This document shows positions 15,315 through 24,642 of a stretch of 64,000 bases of DNA, piece by piece (position 1 is the stretch's first letter; each line of letters starts with the position of its first letter). Source of the stretch: Bacillota bacterium (GTDB taxonomy: Bacteria > Bacillota > Dethiobacteria > DTU022). Location of the stretch: assembly GCA_029782095.1 (NCBI GenBank), contig JAKOVL010000117.1:1-64000 (forward strand). The letters are read 5' to 3'. Below the pieces are notes generated by a model. That model did no database searches. It had not been told where the DNA came from and was given only the letters and a program-made list of their open reading frames with translations. A program made the translations under genes and the position numbers.

Positions 15315-17718
15315 CGCTATCCTCCTGCTCTTTTTCCGCGCGCAGGGCTTCATTAAACTGGCGCAGCCGCTGCAGCACCTTGTGGTTGAAGCTTCCCGGC
15401 GGAAACTGCCCGTCTTCCTGCAGCTCGCCGGCAGGCAGGCCGCTTAAGAGCTCCAGCCCGTCATCCACGGTGGAGATGCAGTAAATGTGAAAGAGACCCT
15501 GCTCCACCGCCTCGAGCACCTCGTCTTTTAGCATGAGATTTTTCTGGTTTTGCACAGGGATCAGCACCCCTTGCGAGCCGGTTAGCCCTCTCCGTTTACA
15601 AGCATCGAAAAAACCTTCGATTTTGCTGTTGAGGCCGCCCACCGGCTGAATCTCTCCCTTTTGGTTGACCGAGCCGGTCACGGCGAGTCCCTGTTTCAAG
15701 GGAACGTCCGCTAAGCTGGAAAGCAGGCAAAACAGCTCCGCGGCGGAGGCGCTGTCGCCCTCCACCCCCGTGTAAGACTGCTCAAAGCACAACGTGGCCG
15801 AGAGGTTTAGCGGGACCAGGCGGCCAAAGCGCAGTCCCAAAAAACCGCTGAGGATTAAAACACCTTTGTCGTGTATGCGCCCGCTGAGCTTGCTTTCCCG
15901 TTCAATATTGATAATGCCGCGGCGCCCGAGGTAGGTATTTGCGGTGATGCGGGAAGGTCTGCCAAACTGGTAATCCCCCAGGTCAATTACCGAAAGGGCA
16001 TTGATTTGTCCCACCTTTTCTCCGTCCAGGTCCAGCAAAATTTGTTCTTTGTCAATTGCTTCCAGCAATTTTTGCTCGTACTTGTTGGAGCGGTAGACCT
16101 TTTCAGCCAGGGCCTTTTCCACCTGCGCCGCGCCAACCTGCTCCAGGCCTTCGAGCTCCGCCCAGGCGTCGGCTTCGCAGAGCAGCTCCACAATTTCGTT
16201 GAAGCGGGTGCTCAGCTTTTCCTGGTGATCCGCCAGCCTGGCGCTGTATTCCACCACTTTGGCCACGGCAAAGCGATCAAAATGGCGCAGCAGCTGCTGC
16301 TTGCAGTGATAAGCAATGAAGCCGGCCATCTTGGCAATATTCTCAGCTGCCCGATCCATCTCCACGTCAAAGTCCGCCTTAATCTTAAACAGCTTGCGAA
16401 AATCTTCGTCGTAGTAATACAGCAGCTGGTAGAGATAGGGGCTGCCGATCATGACAACCTTAATTTGCAGCGGAATCGGCTGGGGCCGCAAAGTGGCCAT
16501 GGTAACAAGGCCGAAATGCTCCCCCATGTTTTCAATGCGAATTTCCCGGGTTTTGAGCACTCTTTTCAGGACTTCCCAGGACTGCAGCCCGCTGAGAACA
16601 TCCCTGGCTTGAAGTATAAGGTAGCCCCCGTTAGCGCGGTGCAGCGCTCCGGCCTTAATCATGGAGAAATCGGTAAAAACCATGCCGAAGCGATTCTCGT
16701 ATTCCATCCTGCCCAGCAGGTTGTAGTAGGAGGGGTTGGTCTCGTAGATGACCGGCGCTCCCGCTGTGTCCCGGTTATCCACCAGCAGGTTAACCCGATA
16801 GCGGATGTTTGTCTGCTCCTGGCTCTGGCGGCGCAGCCACAGCAAGGGAAACTGCTGCTGCTCATCATCTTCTCCCCTGAACTCATGCAGGTTGGAGAGC
16901 ACATCTTCCTGGTATGCTTTAAGGTATTTCTGCACGGCGGGGTAGGCGCTGTATTTTTCCATAAGCTCGTTAAATAAATGGCCGGTGGCCGCCAGGGCAA
17001 TGCGCTCATCGAGCTGCTTGAATTTTTCTTTTAATTCGCGCTCCGCCGCCTGGACCCGGCGCATGATTTCCATGGCCTTCAACTGCACTTCCGTTGACTT
17101 TCGCTCGAGCTCATCTTTAACCGACTGGTCCAGTTGGCTGTATTCTTCTTCTCCAACCTGCTCACCGTCAATGAGGGGAACGGTAATAAAGCCTGCGCTG
17201 GTCCTTTTTAAAGAAAAACCCTGCTCCTGTGCCGCCTTATTGAGTTCATCCAGCAAAGCGGAGCGCACTTCCTGGTATTCCTTCACATAGGCTGCCTTTT
17301 GCCGTTCATACTCTTCACCGTCAAATGCCTTGGGGATGGCCTGGTGCAGCTCTTCCAGCAGCTCTTCCACCTGGCGGCAAAATTCTACCCCTTTTCCGGC
17401 GGGCAGGTTTAGGGCGATGGGTTCCCCGGGGTTGTCAAAATTATAGACATAGCACCAGTCGTCGGGCGGCGGTTCATCCGCCGCAATTTTGGCGACTATG
17501 GCTTGGGCGTAGCTGGATTTTCCGGTGCCCGTGGCCCCGGACATAAAGATATTGTACCCGTGCCTTTTTATTTTTAATCCGAATTCCATGGAACGCTCCG
17601 CCCGTTCCTGTCCAATCATGCCTTCCAGCGGCGGCACTTCCGCCGTAGTATCATACGGCAAAAGATACGGATCGCAGCGATATTTCAAATCCTCTTTCTT
17701 CAGTTTTTTCCAGGCCAT
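15289..17718 (-). CDS. Lon-like ATP-dependent serine protease (AAA_32 plus Lon_C)
   Basis: This 809-residue protein belongs to the LonB-like group, with an AAA ATPase part fused to an S16 protease. Walker A is SGATGTGKSS at 60-69. A long helical insertion follows (about 120-240). The protease domain carries the catalytic Ser at 656 (EGDSAS) and Lys at 699 (LNSKIEGFF), 43 residues apart as in classic Lon. No N-terminal LAN domain or membrane helices are seen, so it is neither typical LonA nor archaeal LonB. The ATG at 17718 follows AGGAGGGG. It sits between nth and a methyltransferase gene. The substrates are unknown. Confidence 0.92.
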   Translation of the reverse strand: MAWKKLKKEDLKYRCDPYLLPYDTTAEVPPLEGMIGQERAERSMEFGLKIKRHGYNIFMSGATGTGKSSYAQAIVAKIAADEPPPDDWCYVYNFDNPGEPIALNLPAGKGVEFCRQVEELLEELHQAIPKAFDGEEYERQKAAYVKEYQEVRSALLDELNKAAQEQGFSLKRTSAGFITVPLIDGEQVGEEEYSQLDQSVKDELERKSTEVQLKAMEIMRRVQAAERELKEKFKQLDERIALAATGHLFNELMEKYSAYPAVQKYLKAYQEDVLSNLHEFRGEDDEQQQFPLLWLRRQSQEQTNIRYRVNLLVDNRDTAGAPVIYETNPSYYNLLGRMEYENRFGMVFTDFSMIKAGALHRANGGYLILQARDVLSGLQSWEVLKRVLKTREIRIENMGEHFGLVTMATLRPQPIPLQIKVVMIGSPYLYQLLYYYDEDFRKLFKIKADFDVEMDRAAENIAKMAGFIAYHCKQQLLRHFDRFAVAKVVEYSARLADHQEKLSTRFNEIVELLCEADAWAELEGLEQVGAAQVEKALAEKVYRSNKYEQKLLEAIDKEQILLDLDGEKVGQINALSVIDLGDYQFGRPSRITANTYLGRRGIINIERESKLSGRIHDKGVLILSGFLGLRFGRLVPLNLSATLCFEQSYTGVEGDSASAAELFCLLSSLADVPLKQGLAVTGSVNQKGEIQPVGGLNSKIEGFFDACKRRGLTGSQGVLIPVQNQKNLMLKDEVLEAVEQGLFHIYCISTVDDGLELLSGLPAGELQEDGQFPPGSFNHKVLQRLRQFNEALRAEKEQEDSGERVKESD

Positions 17719-17738
17719 TTGACCCCTCCTCCGGACCG

Positions 17739-18422
17739 TCATGGTGCTTTAGTCTTCGCCTGCGCCGATTTTGTTTTATGCCTCGATGGGCAATACGGTC
17801 CCAGAACACAGTGGCCGCATTGCGGTTTTAAAGCTTTGCAGATACGGCGGCCATGGGCAATGAGGCGGTGATGAACCTTGCCCCATTCATGCGGCGGCAG
17901 TAAAGCCTTGAGCTCTTCTTCAACCTGCTCCACTTTCTTTCCGGAAGCCAAACCCAGCCTGCGGGAAACGCGAAAGACATGGGTGTCCACGGCCAGGGCG
18001 GGTTTGTTAAAGGCGTTGCTTAAAACCACATTGGCCGTTTTCCGGCCCACGCCGGGCAGCGCCACCAGGTCTTCAAAGGTATCGGGCACATTTCCTCCAT
18101 GCTTTTCTAATATAATGCGGCTCGCTTCAATTAAAAAACGGCTTTTTTGCCGGTAAAGACCGCAGCCTTTAAGGTAGCCCTCCAGTTCCGCCTGCTTCAT
18201 CCTGGCCAGCTTTTCCGGTGTATCCGCCCGGGGAAACAGTTTCGCCGTAATGCGGTTAACCTGTTCATCCGTAGTCTGGGCGGACAGCACCGTGGCTACG
18301 AAAAGTTGAAACGGGTTTGCGAAGTGCAAGGCTGTTTTAGCCCCGGGGTATTGCTGCTTAAGCAGGTCAAAAATAGCATGGATTCGTTTTGCTTCTGCCT
18401 CTTCACGGTTATGGCTAAACAT
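17739..18422 (-). CDS. nth: Endonuclease III
   Basis: A DNA glycosylase/AP lyase that removes oxidised pyrimidines. The 227 residues contain the helix-hairpin-helix ALPGVGRKTANVV with the catalytic Lys, the catalytic Asp in LAVDTHVFRVSRRLG, and a C-terminal [4Fe-4S] motif C-x6-C-x2-C-x5-C (CKALKPQCGHCVLGPYC). The ATG is the only reasonable start, yet it has no ribosome site, and a promoter-like pair ends seven bases before it. It may thus be made from a leaderless mRNA (inference). The Lon-like gene follows after 20 bases. Confidence 0.95.
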   Translation of the reverse strand: MFSHNREEAEAKRIHAIFDLLKQQYPGAKTALHFANPFQLFVATVLSAQTTDEQVNRITAKLFPRADTPEKLARMKQAELEGYLKGCGLYRQKSRFLIEASRIILEKHGGNVPDTFEDLVALPGVGRKTANVVLSNAFNKPALAVDTHVFRVSRRLGLASGKKVEQVEEELKALLPPHEWGKVHHRLIAHGRRICKALKPQCGHCVLGPYCPSRHKTKSAQAKTKAP

Positions 18423-18429
18423 ATTCTAT

Positions 18430-18458
18430 ATTATAGATCGTACCTTTACGCCGGTAAA
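18430..18458 (-). promoter_or_regulatory. Promoter placed for a leaderless nth transcript
   Basis: On the minus strand TTTACC and TATAAT are separated by 17 bases. The -10 box ends seven bases before the nth ATG, so transcription would begin at or next to the start codon. The -10 box is a perfect consensus. Confidence 0.55.
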
Positions 18459-18503
18459 CCATTTATTTTTCCAGGCGGCAGCAGAATCTGCTTATGGCTG
18501 CCC

Positions 18504-18677
18504 TCAATGTAAAAGCCTTTCTTCAATGGTAATTAAACCCTCTTCGTGGAGGGCCAGCAGCACTTCCTTGAGGTCCGCCCTCTTTTCCGGGGGAAGCTCC
18601 GCTACAAATGCATTAATTTTACTTTTATCCACGTGACGGGTAACCTTTAACCTGCCGATTTCAAAAGTATGCGCCAT
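18504..18677 (-). CDS. Small protein of 57 residues, unknown function
   Basis: The predicted protein starts MAHTFEIGRLKVTRHVDKSK and ends LITIEERLLH. It is charged, has no membrane helix, and its second half looks helical (acidic and basic residues alternating around LPPEKRADLKEVLLALHEEG). GAGGTGG six bases before the ATG is a convincing ribosome site. It lies upstream of nth on the same strand, with the nth promoter in the gap. I do not recognise a family. Confidence 0.6.
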   Translation of the reverse strand: MAHTFEIGRLKVTRHVDKSKINAFVAELPPEKRADLKEVLLALHEEGLITIEERLLH

Positions 18678-18902
18678 TTTGCCACCTCAGCCGAAAAATT
18701 TTGCTAGTTTTAACTTAGTTTACCCGCGGCATGGAAAAAATAGTGATGGACACGGCTGCCTGGACCGGGAAAGCCGGGCTCTGCCGGTTGGCGCATTGCC
18801 TAAAGAGAAGGCAGGTAATGTCAAAGCAGCAGCGAATTAATTGTAAACCGGCCACCGCGTTTTTAAGCATTTACGCCGGCTGCAAGCACAGATCAGCAGG
18901 AA

Positions 18903-19619
18903 ATGGGGTTGAAGATGGTGAGATTCACTGTGCAGGCAAAGGTATTTGAAGTCCTAAAAGACGCCTGTTTCGGCGTGGTCGCCGCCCGGGGGGTGGACAA
19001 CCGCACTCCCCGCCCGGAAATCGCGGCCATTTTGCAGGAAGCCACGGCCAGGGCGGCGCACGATTTCCAAGGCGGCAAGGTTAAAGAGCACCCTTCTATT
19101 CTCCCTTACCGGGAGGCCTTTCGCACCCTGGGCTACAATCCCAACAAATACCCTTGCTCCATCGAGGCGCTGGCCCAGCGCGTGGTCAAGGGAGGCGCCC
19201 CGCCTTCCATCAACAACGCCGTGGACCTGGCCAATGCCGTTTCGCTGCAATACCATCTGCCCATCGGGGCCCACGACATGGACCGGTTCTCCGGGGATGT
19301 GGAGCTGCGCTTTAGCGAGCCCGGGGATATTTTCATTCCTTTTGGCGGCGCAGAAAATGACCCGCCGGAACCGGGTGAGCTGGTCTATGCCAGCGGAAAC
19401 CGGGTTAAAACCCGCCGCTGGATCTGGCGCCAGGGTGAGGATGGGAAAATCACCCCTGAGTGCCGCAATCTTTTCTTTCCCATAGACGGCTTTCGGGGAA
19501 TTAATGAAGCGGCGGTGCTAAAGGCCCGTGATAGGCTGGCCGCGCTTCTGGAAGGGCTTTTTCAATGCCAGGTCAAAACCGGTTTTGTGCACCGCGAAAA
19601 CCCGGTCATGGAACTGTAA
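18903..19619 (+). CDS. B3/B4 tRNA-binding domain protein (PheT-like, COG3382)
   Basis: This 238-residue stand-alone protein resembles the B3/B4 editing-type domain of phenylalanyl-tRNA synthetase beta chain. Typical parts are HPSILPYREAFRTLGYNPNKYP (about residues 63-84, given here only as a location), PPSINNAVDLANAVSLQYHL and the C-terminal LEGLFQCQVKTGFV. Such proteins might act on mischarged tRNA, but their role is not established. The start is uncertain: ATG at 18903 or the in-frame ATG at 18915, which has GGGG upstream. A hairpin follows the stop. Confidence 0.85.
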   Translation: MGLKMVRFTVQAKVFEVLKDACFGVVAARGVDNRTPRPEIAAILQEATARAAHDFQGGKVKEHPSILPYREAFRTLGYNPNKYPCSIEALAQRVVKGGAPPSINNAVDLANAVSLQYHLPIGAHDMDRFSGDVELRFSEPGDIFIPFGGAENDPPEPGELVYASGNRVKTRRWIWRQGEDGKITPECRNLFFPIDGFRGINEAAVLKARDRLAALLEGLFQCQVKTGFVHRENPVMEL

Positions 19620-19623
19620 TCAG

Positions 19624-19667
19624 CACCGGGACCGGAGGGCTCCCCTTTTAAAGCACCCCGGTCCCGT
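19624..19667. terminator. Hairpin between convergent genes, probable bidirectional terminator
   Basis: CACCGGGACCGG at 19624-19635 pairs with CCCCGGTCCCGT at 19656-19667 with about nine continuous G-C-rich pairs. The plus-strand side continues into TATTTATTTG. It lies between the ends of the B3/B4 gene and the CoA-transferase gene. Confidence 0.65.
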
Positions 19668-19669
19668 AT

Positions 19670-20842
19670 TTATTTGTTAATGACACCTTCCTCGGCCAGG
19701 TTTTTGATTGTCTCTTCTCCATAACCCAGTTCGCGCAGAATCTCCGCGGTATGCTCGCCCAGGCGCGGCGGCGGCAGGCGCAAACTGCCGGCGCTGCCGT
19801 TAAAAAGCAGGGGAAACCCCGGCTGAAGCTCCGGCGGGTCCCCCTCCCTGGCCGCATTGATCCAGAAGCCCAGCTCCCGGCTCAAGGGGTGCGCCGCCGC
19901 TTCGGGCAGATCCAGGACCGCCTCGCAGCAGGCATCGCAATTCTTGAAAAATTGAACCCACTGATCGCGCGTCCTTTCTTTAAATAGGGCCTGCACTTCT
20001 TTAATCAGCTCTACCCGCACTGTTTCGTCGAACTGCAGCGGAATCCAGTCGGTCCGGTTTACGGCGGTGCAAAAATTTTGCCAGAATGTCGGCTCCAGGG
20101 CTCCCAGGCTCATATATTTTCCGTCGGCGGTCTCGTAGAGATTGTAGCAGGCAAAAGCTCCGGTAATATGGCCGCGGCCGCGCCGCGGCAAAGCTTCCGG
20201 GTTCTGCAGGTACGAAGCCGCATAAGCGAGCCAGGGCAGAAGCCCCCGCGTCATGGAAACGTCCAGGTAAGCACCGGCGCCGCTCTGTTCCCGGGCATAG
20301 AGGGCCATTAAAATCCCCGCCAGGGCCATGAGAGAACCTCCGGCAATATCGGCCACCTGCACCGCCGGCATCACCGGGCCTTCGCCCGGGGCGGCGCTTA
20401 AGCCCAGAAGCCCGGACAGGGCCACATAATTGATATCGTGGCCGGCGCGGTGGCGGTAGGGCCCCTCCTGGCCGTAGCCGGAAATGGAAGCATAAACAAG
20501 GCCCGGGTTTATCTCTTTTAACGTCTCATAATCGAGGCCAAGGCGCCGCATGACCCCGGGACGGAAGCCCTCCACCAGCACGTCGCTGCGCAAAACGAGG
20601 CGGCGGAAGATCTCTTTTCCCGCCGCCGTCTTTAAATTGAGACAGATGCTCTTTTTATTGCGGTTAAGCTGCCGGAAAAAGGCGCCGCTCCCATCAACCG
20701 GATCTCCCACCGCGCGGGTCGGATCGCCGGTAAAAGGATCCTCCACCTTAATTACTGCCGCGCCGTAGTCAGCCAGAAGCATGGTACACAGCGGTCCCGG
20801 CAGCAGTCTTGTCAGGTCCAGCACTCGCAGTCCCTTGAGCAT
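19670..20842 (-). CDS. CaiB/BaiF (family III) CoA-transferase
   Basis: This 390-residue enzyme should move CoA between acyl groups through an aspartyl-CoA intermediate. The N-terminal [20 protein letters not shown], the [11 protein letters not shown] block with the likely catalytic D136, and the C-terminal [18 protein letters not shown] are characteristic. It begins 15 bases after the flavoprotein gene of a succinate/fumarate/malate cluster. A succinyl-CoA:carboxylate role is an attractive inference. Alpha-methylacyl-CoA racemases share this fold, so the reaction cannot be fixed from sequence. GGGGGGAG precedes the ATG. Confidence 0.88.
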   Translation of the reverse strand: MLKGLRVLDLTRLLPGPLCTMLLADYGAAVIKVEDPFTGDPTRAVGDPVDGSGAFFRQLNRNKKSICLNLKTAAGKEIFRRLVLRSDVLVEGFRPGVMRRLGLDYETLKEINPGLVYASISGYGQEGPYRHRAGHDINYVALSGLLGLSAAPGEGPVMPAVQVADIAGGSLMALAGILMALYAREQSGAGAYLDVSMTRGLLPWLAYAASYLQNPEALPRRGRGHITGAFACYNLYETADGKYMSLGALEPTFWQNFCTAVNRTDWIPLQFDETVRVELIKEVQALFKERTRDQWVQFFKNCDACCEAVLDLPEAAAHPLSRELGFWINAAREGDPPELQPGFPLLFNGSAGSLRLPPPRLGEHTAEILRELGYGEETIKNLAEEGVINK

Positions 20843-20857
20843 CCAAAAGGCTCCCCC

Positions 20858-22459
20858 CTAGCGGTGAGTGTAGCGGGGCAGCAGAACCGGAGAAACGCGC
20901 TCCGCGCCAATGCCGGCCTGCTCCAGCTCCCGCTGGTATTGTTCCAGGTGATCCAGGTTCAGCCCTTCGGGGGCTTCCATCTCTTTGCTTTTGGCTGCGG
21001 CATGGCGCCCCGCCCTGCGGCCGAAAACCAGAATGTCCAGCAAGGAATTGCCCATGAGCCGGTTGGTGCCGTGAATACCGCCTGCCGTCTCACCGGCCAC
21101 ATAAAGGTTTTCAACAGTGCTTTCACCGTTTTCGTTGATCAGCAGTCCCCCGTTCTGGTAGTGCAGGGTCGGGTAGATCAACATCGGCTCTTTGCGAATA
21201 TCAACGCCGAAGCGGGCGAACTGGCGCAGCATCGCCGGCAGCTGGCGCTCAATGGTGCCTTCGCCGTGGATCAGTTCAATCAAGGGGGAATCGAGCCAGA
21301 CTGCATTCATGCCCGTGGGCAGGGGAACGCCAAGTTTGCGCTCCTCGCATTCGCGGATTATGGCCGATGACTCCACGTCCCGGGTCTCAAGGTGGTAGAC
21401 AAATTGTTCGCCATTGACATTCAGGGGTGTCGCCCCGAGCCCCCTTGTTTTTTCGGTGACCAGAAGCCCTAAAAGCTGGGGCGGGTAGGCGCCGCCGGTG
21501 GGGTGATACTGGATCGAATCGGCATAGATCGTTTTCGCCCCGGCCCGGTAGCCCATGACCAGCCCGTCGGCAGTGGCACCGTAGTGATTGCTGGTGGGGA
21601 AGCCCCGGTAATGCAGCCGCCCTGATCCGCCGGTGGCGATGATTACTGTTTTGGCCCGGGCGATATGATACTGCTCTGTTTCCAGGTTGTACAGCACCGC
21701 CCCGGCGGCCCGGCCCTGCTTATCCAGGATCAGCTCAACCGCCGGGCAGAATTCGACAACCTTAATGCCGCGGTTGTAAGCCTCGTCCCTCAGGGTGCGC
21801 ATAATTTCCGCCCCGGTGTAATCGCGTGCTGCATGCATGCGCTTCCGTGAGGTGCCGCCCCCGTGGATCGTAATCATGGTGCCATCGTCTTTTTTATCAA
21901 ACATGGCTCCCATTTTTTCCAGCCAGGCGATCACCAGGGGAGCATCCATGACCAGGGCCCGGGCCAGTTCGGGGATATTGTCAAAGCGGCCGCCCCCGAC
22001 CACGTCCAGGTAGTGAATCCCGGGGGTATCGTTGGGCTTATCGGCGGCCTGGATGCCCCCTTGGGCCATCATCGTATTGGCGTCACCGAAACGCAGCTTG
22101 GTTACCAGAAGCACCTCCGCGCCGGCGGCGTGGGCCTCCAGGGCGGCGGCGGCGCCAGCGCCGCCGCCGCCGATGATCAGCACATCCACATCGTAGTCAA
22201 GGGCGTTCAGGTCAAGGGGCACCCCTTTAAGGCGGCTCTGCGCTTCGATCACATCGGCCATCTCGGTGGGCATGCGCTTCCCCTTATCCACGCCGACCCT
22301 TATTTCACGGAAACCCTCCTCGTTGTAATCGGGGTGAAATTTCTTTAGGACCTCCTGCCTCTCCTCGGGGGTCATGCGGGGAAAAGGGTTGCCTACCCGG
22401 GAAGGCCTGGTTTCTTCAACTTTTTTCATCAACTCGCGCAACTGCGGTGTATATGCCAT
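20858..22459 (-). CDS. Succinate dehydrogenase/fumarate reductase-type flavoprotein subunit
   Basis: This 533-residue FAD enzyme of the SdhA/FrdA/TfrA family would interconvert succinate and fumarate. The FAD site VDVLIIGGGGAGAAAALEA is at about residues 91-109. The substrate-site His is in IQYHPTGGAYPP, and the capping Arg region is GIHGTNRLMGNSLLD. An N-terminal extension of about 85 residues before the FAD site is longer than in usual SdhA. The next gene upstream is an iron-sulfur subunit, and no cytochrome b or membrane-anchor gene is nearby. The true electron carrier and direction are open. GGGAGGTAG precedes the ATG. Confidence 0.9.
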   Translation of the reverse strand: MAYTPQLRELMKKVEETRPSRVGNPFPRMTPEERQEVLKKFHPDYNEEGFREIRVGVDKGKRMPTEMADVIEAQSRLKGVPLDLNALDYDVDVLIIGGGGAGAAAALEAHAAGAEVLLVTKLRFGDANTMMAQGGIQAADKPNDTPGIHYLDVVGGGRFDNIPELARALVMDAPLVIAWLEKMGAMFDKKDDGTMITIHGGGTSRKRMHAARDYTGAEIMRTLRDEAYNRGIKVVEFCPAVELILDKQGRAAGAVLYNLETEQYHIARAKTVIIATGGSGRLHYRGFPTSNHYGATADGLVMGYRAGAKTIYADSIQYHPTGGAYPPQLLGLLVTEKTRGLGATPLNVNGEQFVYHLETRDVESSAIIRECEERKLGVPLPTGMNAVWLDSPLIELIHGEGTIERQLPAMLRQFARFGVDIRKEPMLIYPTLHYQNGGLLINENGESTVENLYVAGETAGGIHGTNRLMGNSLLDILVFGRRAGRHAAAKSKEMEAPEGLNLDHLEQYQRELEQAGIGAERVSPVLLPRYTHR

Positions 22460-22485
22460 CGTGCTACCTCCCTCTCTTAAGCCTG

Positions 22486-23166
22486 CTATTCGATTTCACG
22501 GCTGTTGTAGAGCTCCTGCAGCCGCTCCCGGCTGGATTCCATTAGCTCCTGCAGCTCGGCGTCGAAGGCGCCATTTTCAATCTCCCGGACCCGCTCTGCC
22601 AGGAAAGCATCGGGCTTGGCCAGGTAGCGGCCGTAGAGGCGGCGAGAGGTCAGAGCGGCATTGTAGTGAACAATGTGAGCGGGGCAGCGAGAGACGCAAA
22701 GTCCGCACATCAGGCAGTCAAAGGACAGGTCCGCTGCCTTGACAAAATCGCCGCGCTGAATATAGGCGATATACTGCATGACATCAATATCCTGGGGGCA
22801 GACTTTGGTGCAGGAGCCGCAGCCCAGGCAGCGAAATACCTCCGGGTAGAGCCGGGCGAAATCTGCCACCGACGGCTTGATCTCTTCCAGGTTAAAGTTG
22901 GCCTTGCGTCCCGGGAAGAAGGGGATCTGGGCCAGGTACATTCCCTGCTCCACCTTGGTCTGGCAGGCCAGTCCCACTTTCAGCTCAAAGTCACCGGCGA
23001 TGCGGTAGACGGTGGCGCAGGCACCGCAAAAACCGGCCCGGCAGCCGCAGCCGCGCTTCAACTGGTAGCCGGCGTACTCCATGGCTTCCAGTATGGTCAG
23101 GGTTTCCGGAACCCGGTACTGCTTGCCCATGACAAAGATATCAACTGTAGCTATGCCGTCGCTCAT
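22486..23166 (-). CDS. Iron-sulfur subunit of the succinate/fumarate flavoenzyme
   Basis: This 226-residue protein starts with a SdhB-like [2Fe-2S] domain (CRAGFCGAC at about 44-52, then a fourth Cys in GLACQTKV). Two complete ferredoxin motifs follow, CLGCGSCTKVCP and CLMCGLCVSRCP, suggesting two [4Fe-4S] clusters rather than the [4Fe-4S] plus [3Fe-4S] of ordinary SdhB. The tail is helical. AAGGAGG before the ATG at 23166 decides the start; a longer frame exists but lacks support. Together with the flavoprotein it forms a membrane-anchor-free pair recalling thiol:fumarate reductase or TfrB-like proteins. Confidence 0.88.
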   Translation of the reverse strand: MSDGIATVDIFVMGKQYRVPETLTILEAMEYAGYQLKRGCGCRAGFCGACATVYRIAGDFELKVGLACQTKVEQGMYLAQIPFFPGRKANFNLEEIKPSVADFARLYPEVFRCLGCGSCTKVCPQDIDVMQYIAYIQRGDFVKAADLSFDCLMCGLCVSRCPAHIVHYNAALTSRRLYGRYLAKPDAFLAERVREIENGAFDAELQELMESSRERLQELYNSREIE

Positions 23167-23188
23167 GTTTTTCCTCCTTAATCTACGT

Positions 23189-24529
23189 CTACTCCGCTGG
23201 TGGTGCCGGGATAAATCCGTGTTCCATCGCGCACCGGGTTTGTTCCTGGGCGCGGCGGATCGTCTCTTCCGCTTTCCGGTAAATTTCATCGCGGCTCAGC
23301 TTCAGCCGGGCGACGCCCTCCTCAATGGCCTTCATGGCCGTGGCCGTGGCTACCCGGGGGAATACTTCCCACATATCCATGGTCGGCAATATTTTTTCCG
23401 GGTTCATCCCGCCGTCCGGTGCGCAGGCAGCCAGCTCCTGCGCCGCGGCAATGCACATGGTGTCAGTGATGGTTGTGGCCTGGACATCGAGGACGCCGCG
23501 GAACACAGCCGGGAAACCGAGGGAGTTGTTGACCTGGTTGGGGAAGTCTGAGCGGCCGGTGGATACAATTTTCGCACCCGCTTCCTTGGCTTCCCAGGGC
23601 CAGATCTCGGGAATGGGGTTGGCGCAGGCGAAGACGATGGCGTCCTTGGCCATGCTGGCCACCCACTCTTTTTTCACTGTATCAGGACCGGGTGTGGATA
23701 GGCAGATGGCCACATCCCTGCCCTTAAACGCCGCCGCCGCATCGCCGACCAGCCCCTCGGCGTTGGTCTTCAGGCACAGCTCCCACTTGGCCGGGTGCGT
23801 CTCTTTCAGTTCAACGCGCCCCTTGTGCAGGGTGCCTTTGCTGTCGCACATGACAATTTTCCCCGGGTCAACGCCGGCGGCAATCAGCAGGCGGGCGGTG
23901 CAAATATTGGCCGCGCCCGAACCGAGCATTACCACTTTGATCTGGTCAATCTTCTTGCCCACAATCTTCAGGGCGTTGTAAAGTCCGGCCAGGTTGACCA
24001 TGGCCGTGCCCTGCTGGTCATCGTGCCACACGGGAATATGGCATTCCGCCCGCAAACGATCGAGAATTTCAAAGCACTTGGGACTGGCGATGTCCTCCAA
24101 GTTGACGCCTCCGAAACAGGGCTGGATAAGTTTGACAAACTTGATCAGCTCTTCCGGATCCTTTGTGTCCACGCATACCGGAAAAGCATCCACGCCGCCC
24201 AAGTATTTAAACAGCAGCGCCTTTCCTTCCATCACCGGCATGGCCGCTTCGGGGCCGATGTCGCCCAGCCCGAGCACCCTGGTCCCATCGGAAATAACCG
24301 CCACAAAGTTGCCCTTGTTGGTGTACTTGTAAACGTCATCTTTATTTTTGGCAATGGCTTTGCAAGGCTCAGCCACACCGGGGGTATACCAGATGGCAAA
24401 GTCGTCGATATTGCGGACACAGCTTTTCAGGGTTACCTCTATTTTCCCTTTATAAAAGGGGTGCAAGCGCATTGCCTCCTGAGCCGGCTTCTTCGCCTTG
24501 GCCAGAAGTTCTTCCTTGTTGACCGTCAT
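23189..24529 (-). CDS. Malic enzyme (NAD(P)-dependent, decarboxylating)
   Basis: It converts malate to pyruvate and CO2 with reduction of NAD or NADP. The 446 residues equal the short prokaryotic type without the phosphotransacetylase domain. The catalytic Tyr/Lys region is IWYTPGVAEPC plus DGTRVLGLGDIGPEAAMPVMEGK; the nucleotide site is VVMLGSGAANICTARLL; metal ligands are in VNLEDIASP and WHDDQQGTA. GGTGG eight bases before the ATG at 24529 fits best. It stands between fumarase and the succinate flavoenzyme genes, so it connects fumarate to pyruvate. Cofactor preference is not clear. Confidence 0.94.
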   Translation of the reverse strand: MTVNKEELLAKAKKPAQEAMRLHPFYKGKIEVTLKSCVRNIDDFAIWYTPGVAEPCKAIAKNKDDVYKYTNKGNFVAVISDGTRVLGLGDIGPEAAMPVMEGKALLFKYLGGVDAFPVCVDTKDPEELIKFVKLIQPCFGGVNLEDIASPKCFEILDRLRAECHIPVWHDDQQGTAMVNLAGLYNALKIVGKKIDQIKVVMLGSGAANICTARLLIAAGVDPGKIVMCDSKGTLHKGRVELKETHPAKWELCLKTNAEGLVGDAAAAFKGRDVAICLSTPGPDTVKKEWVASMAKDAIVFACANPIPEIWPWEAKEAGAKIVSTGRSDFPNQVNNSLGFPAVFRGVLDVQATTITDTMCIAAAQELAACAPDGGMNPEKILPTMDMWEVFPRVATATAMKAIEEGVARLKLSRDEIYRKAEETIRRAQEQTRCAMEHGFIPAPPAE

Positions 24530-24642
24530 CCCGTAAACCACCTTTCAGATCTTGATCAAATTCACTCCAGGCCAATTTTTAAAATAACCGTAATCATTGC
24601 CCTAATTCCTTAATTTCCAAATTTCTAAAAATAATTTTTCCC

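Noticed and set aside
15871-16977. A 368-codon plus-strand open frame opposite the Lon-like gene
   Set aside because: Antisense to a clearly coding, conserved region and without recognisable motifs.
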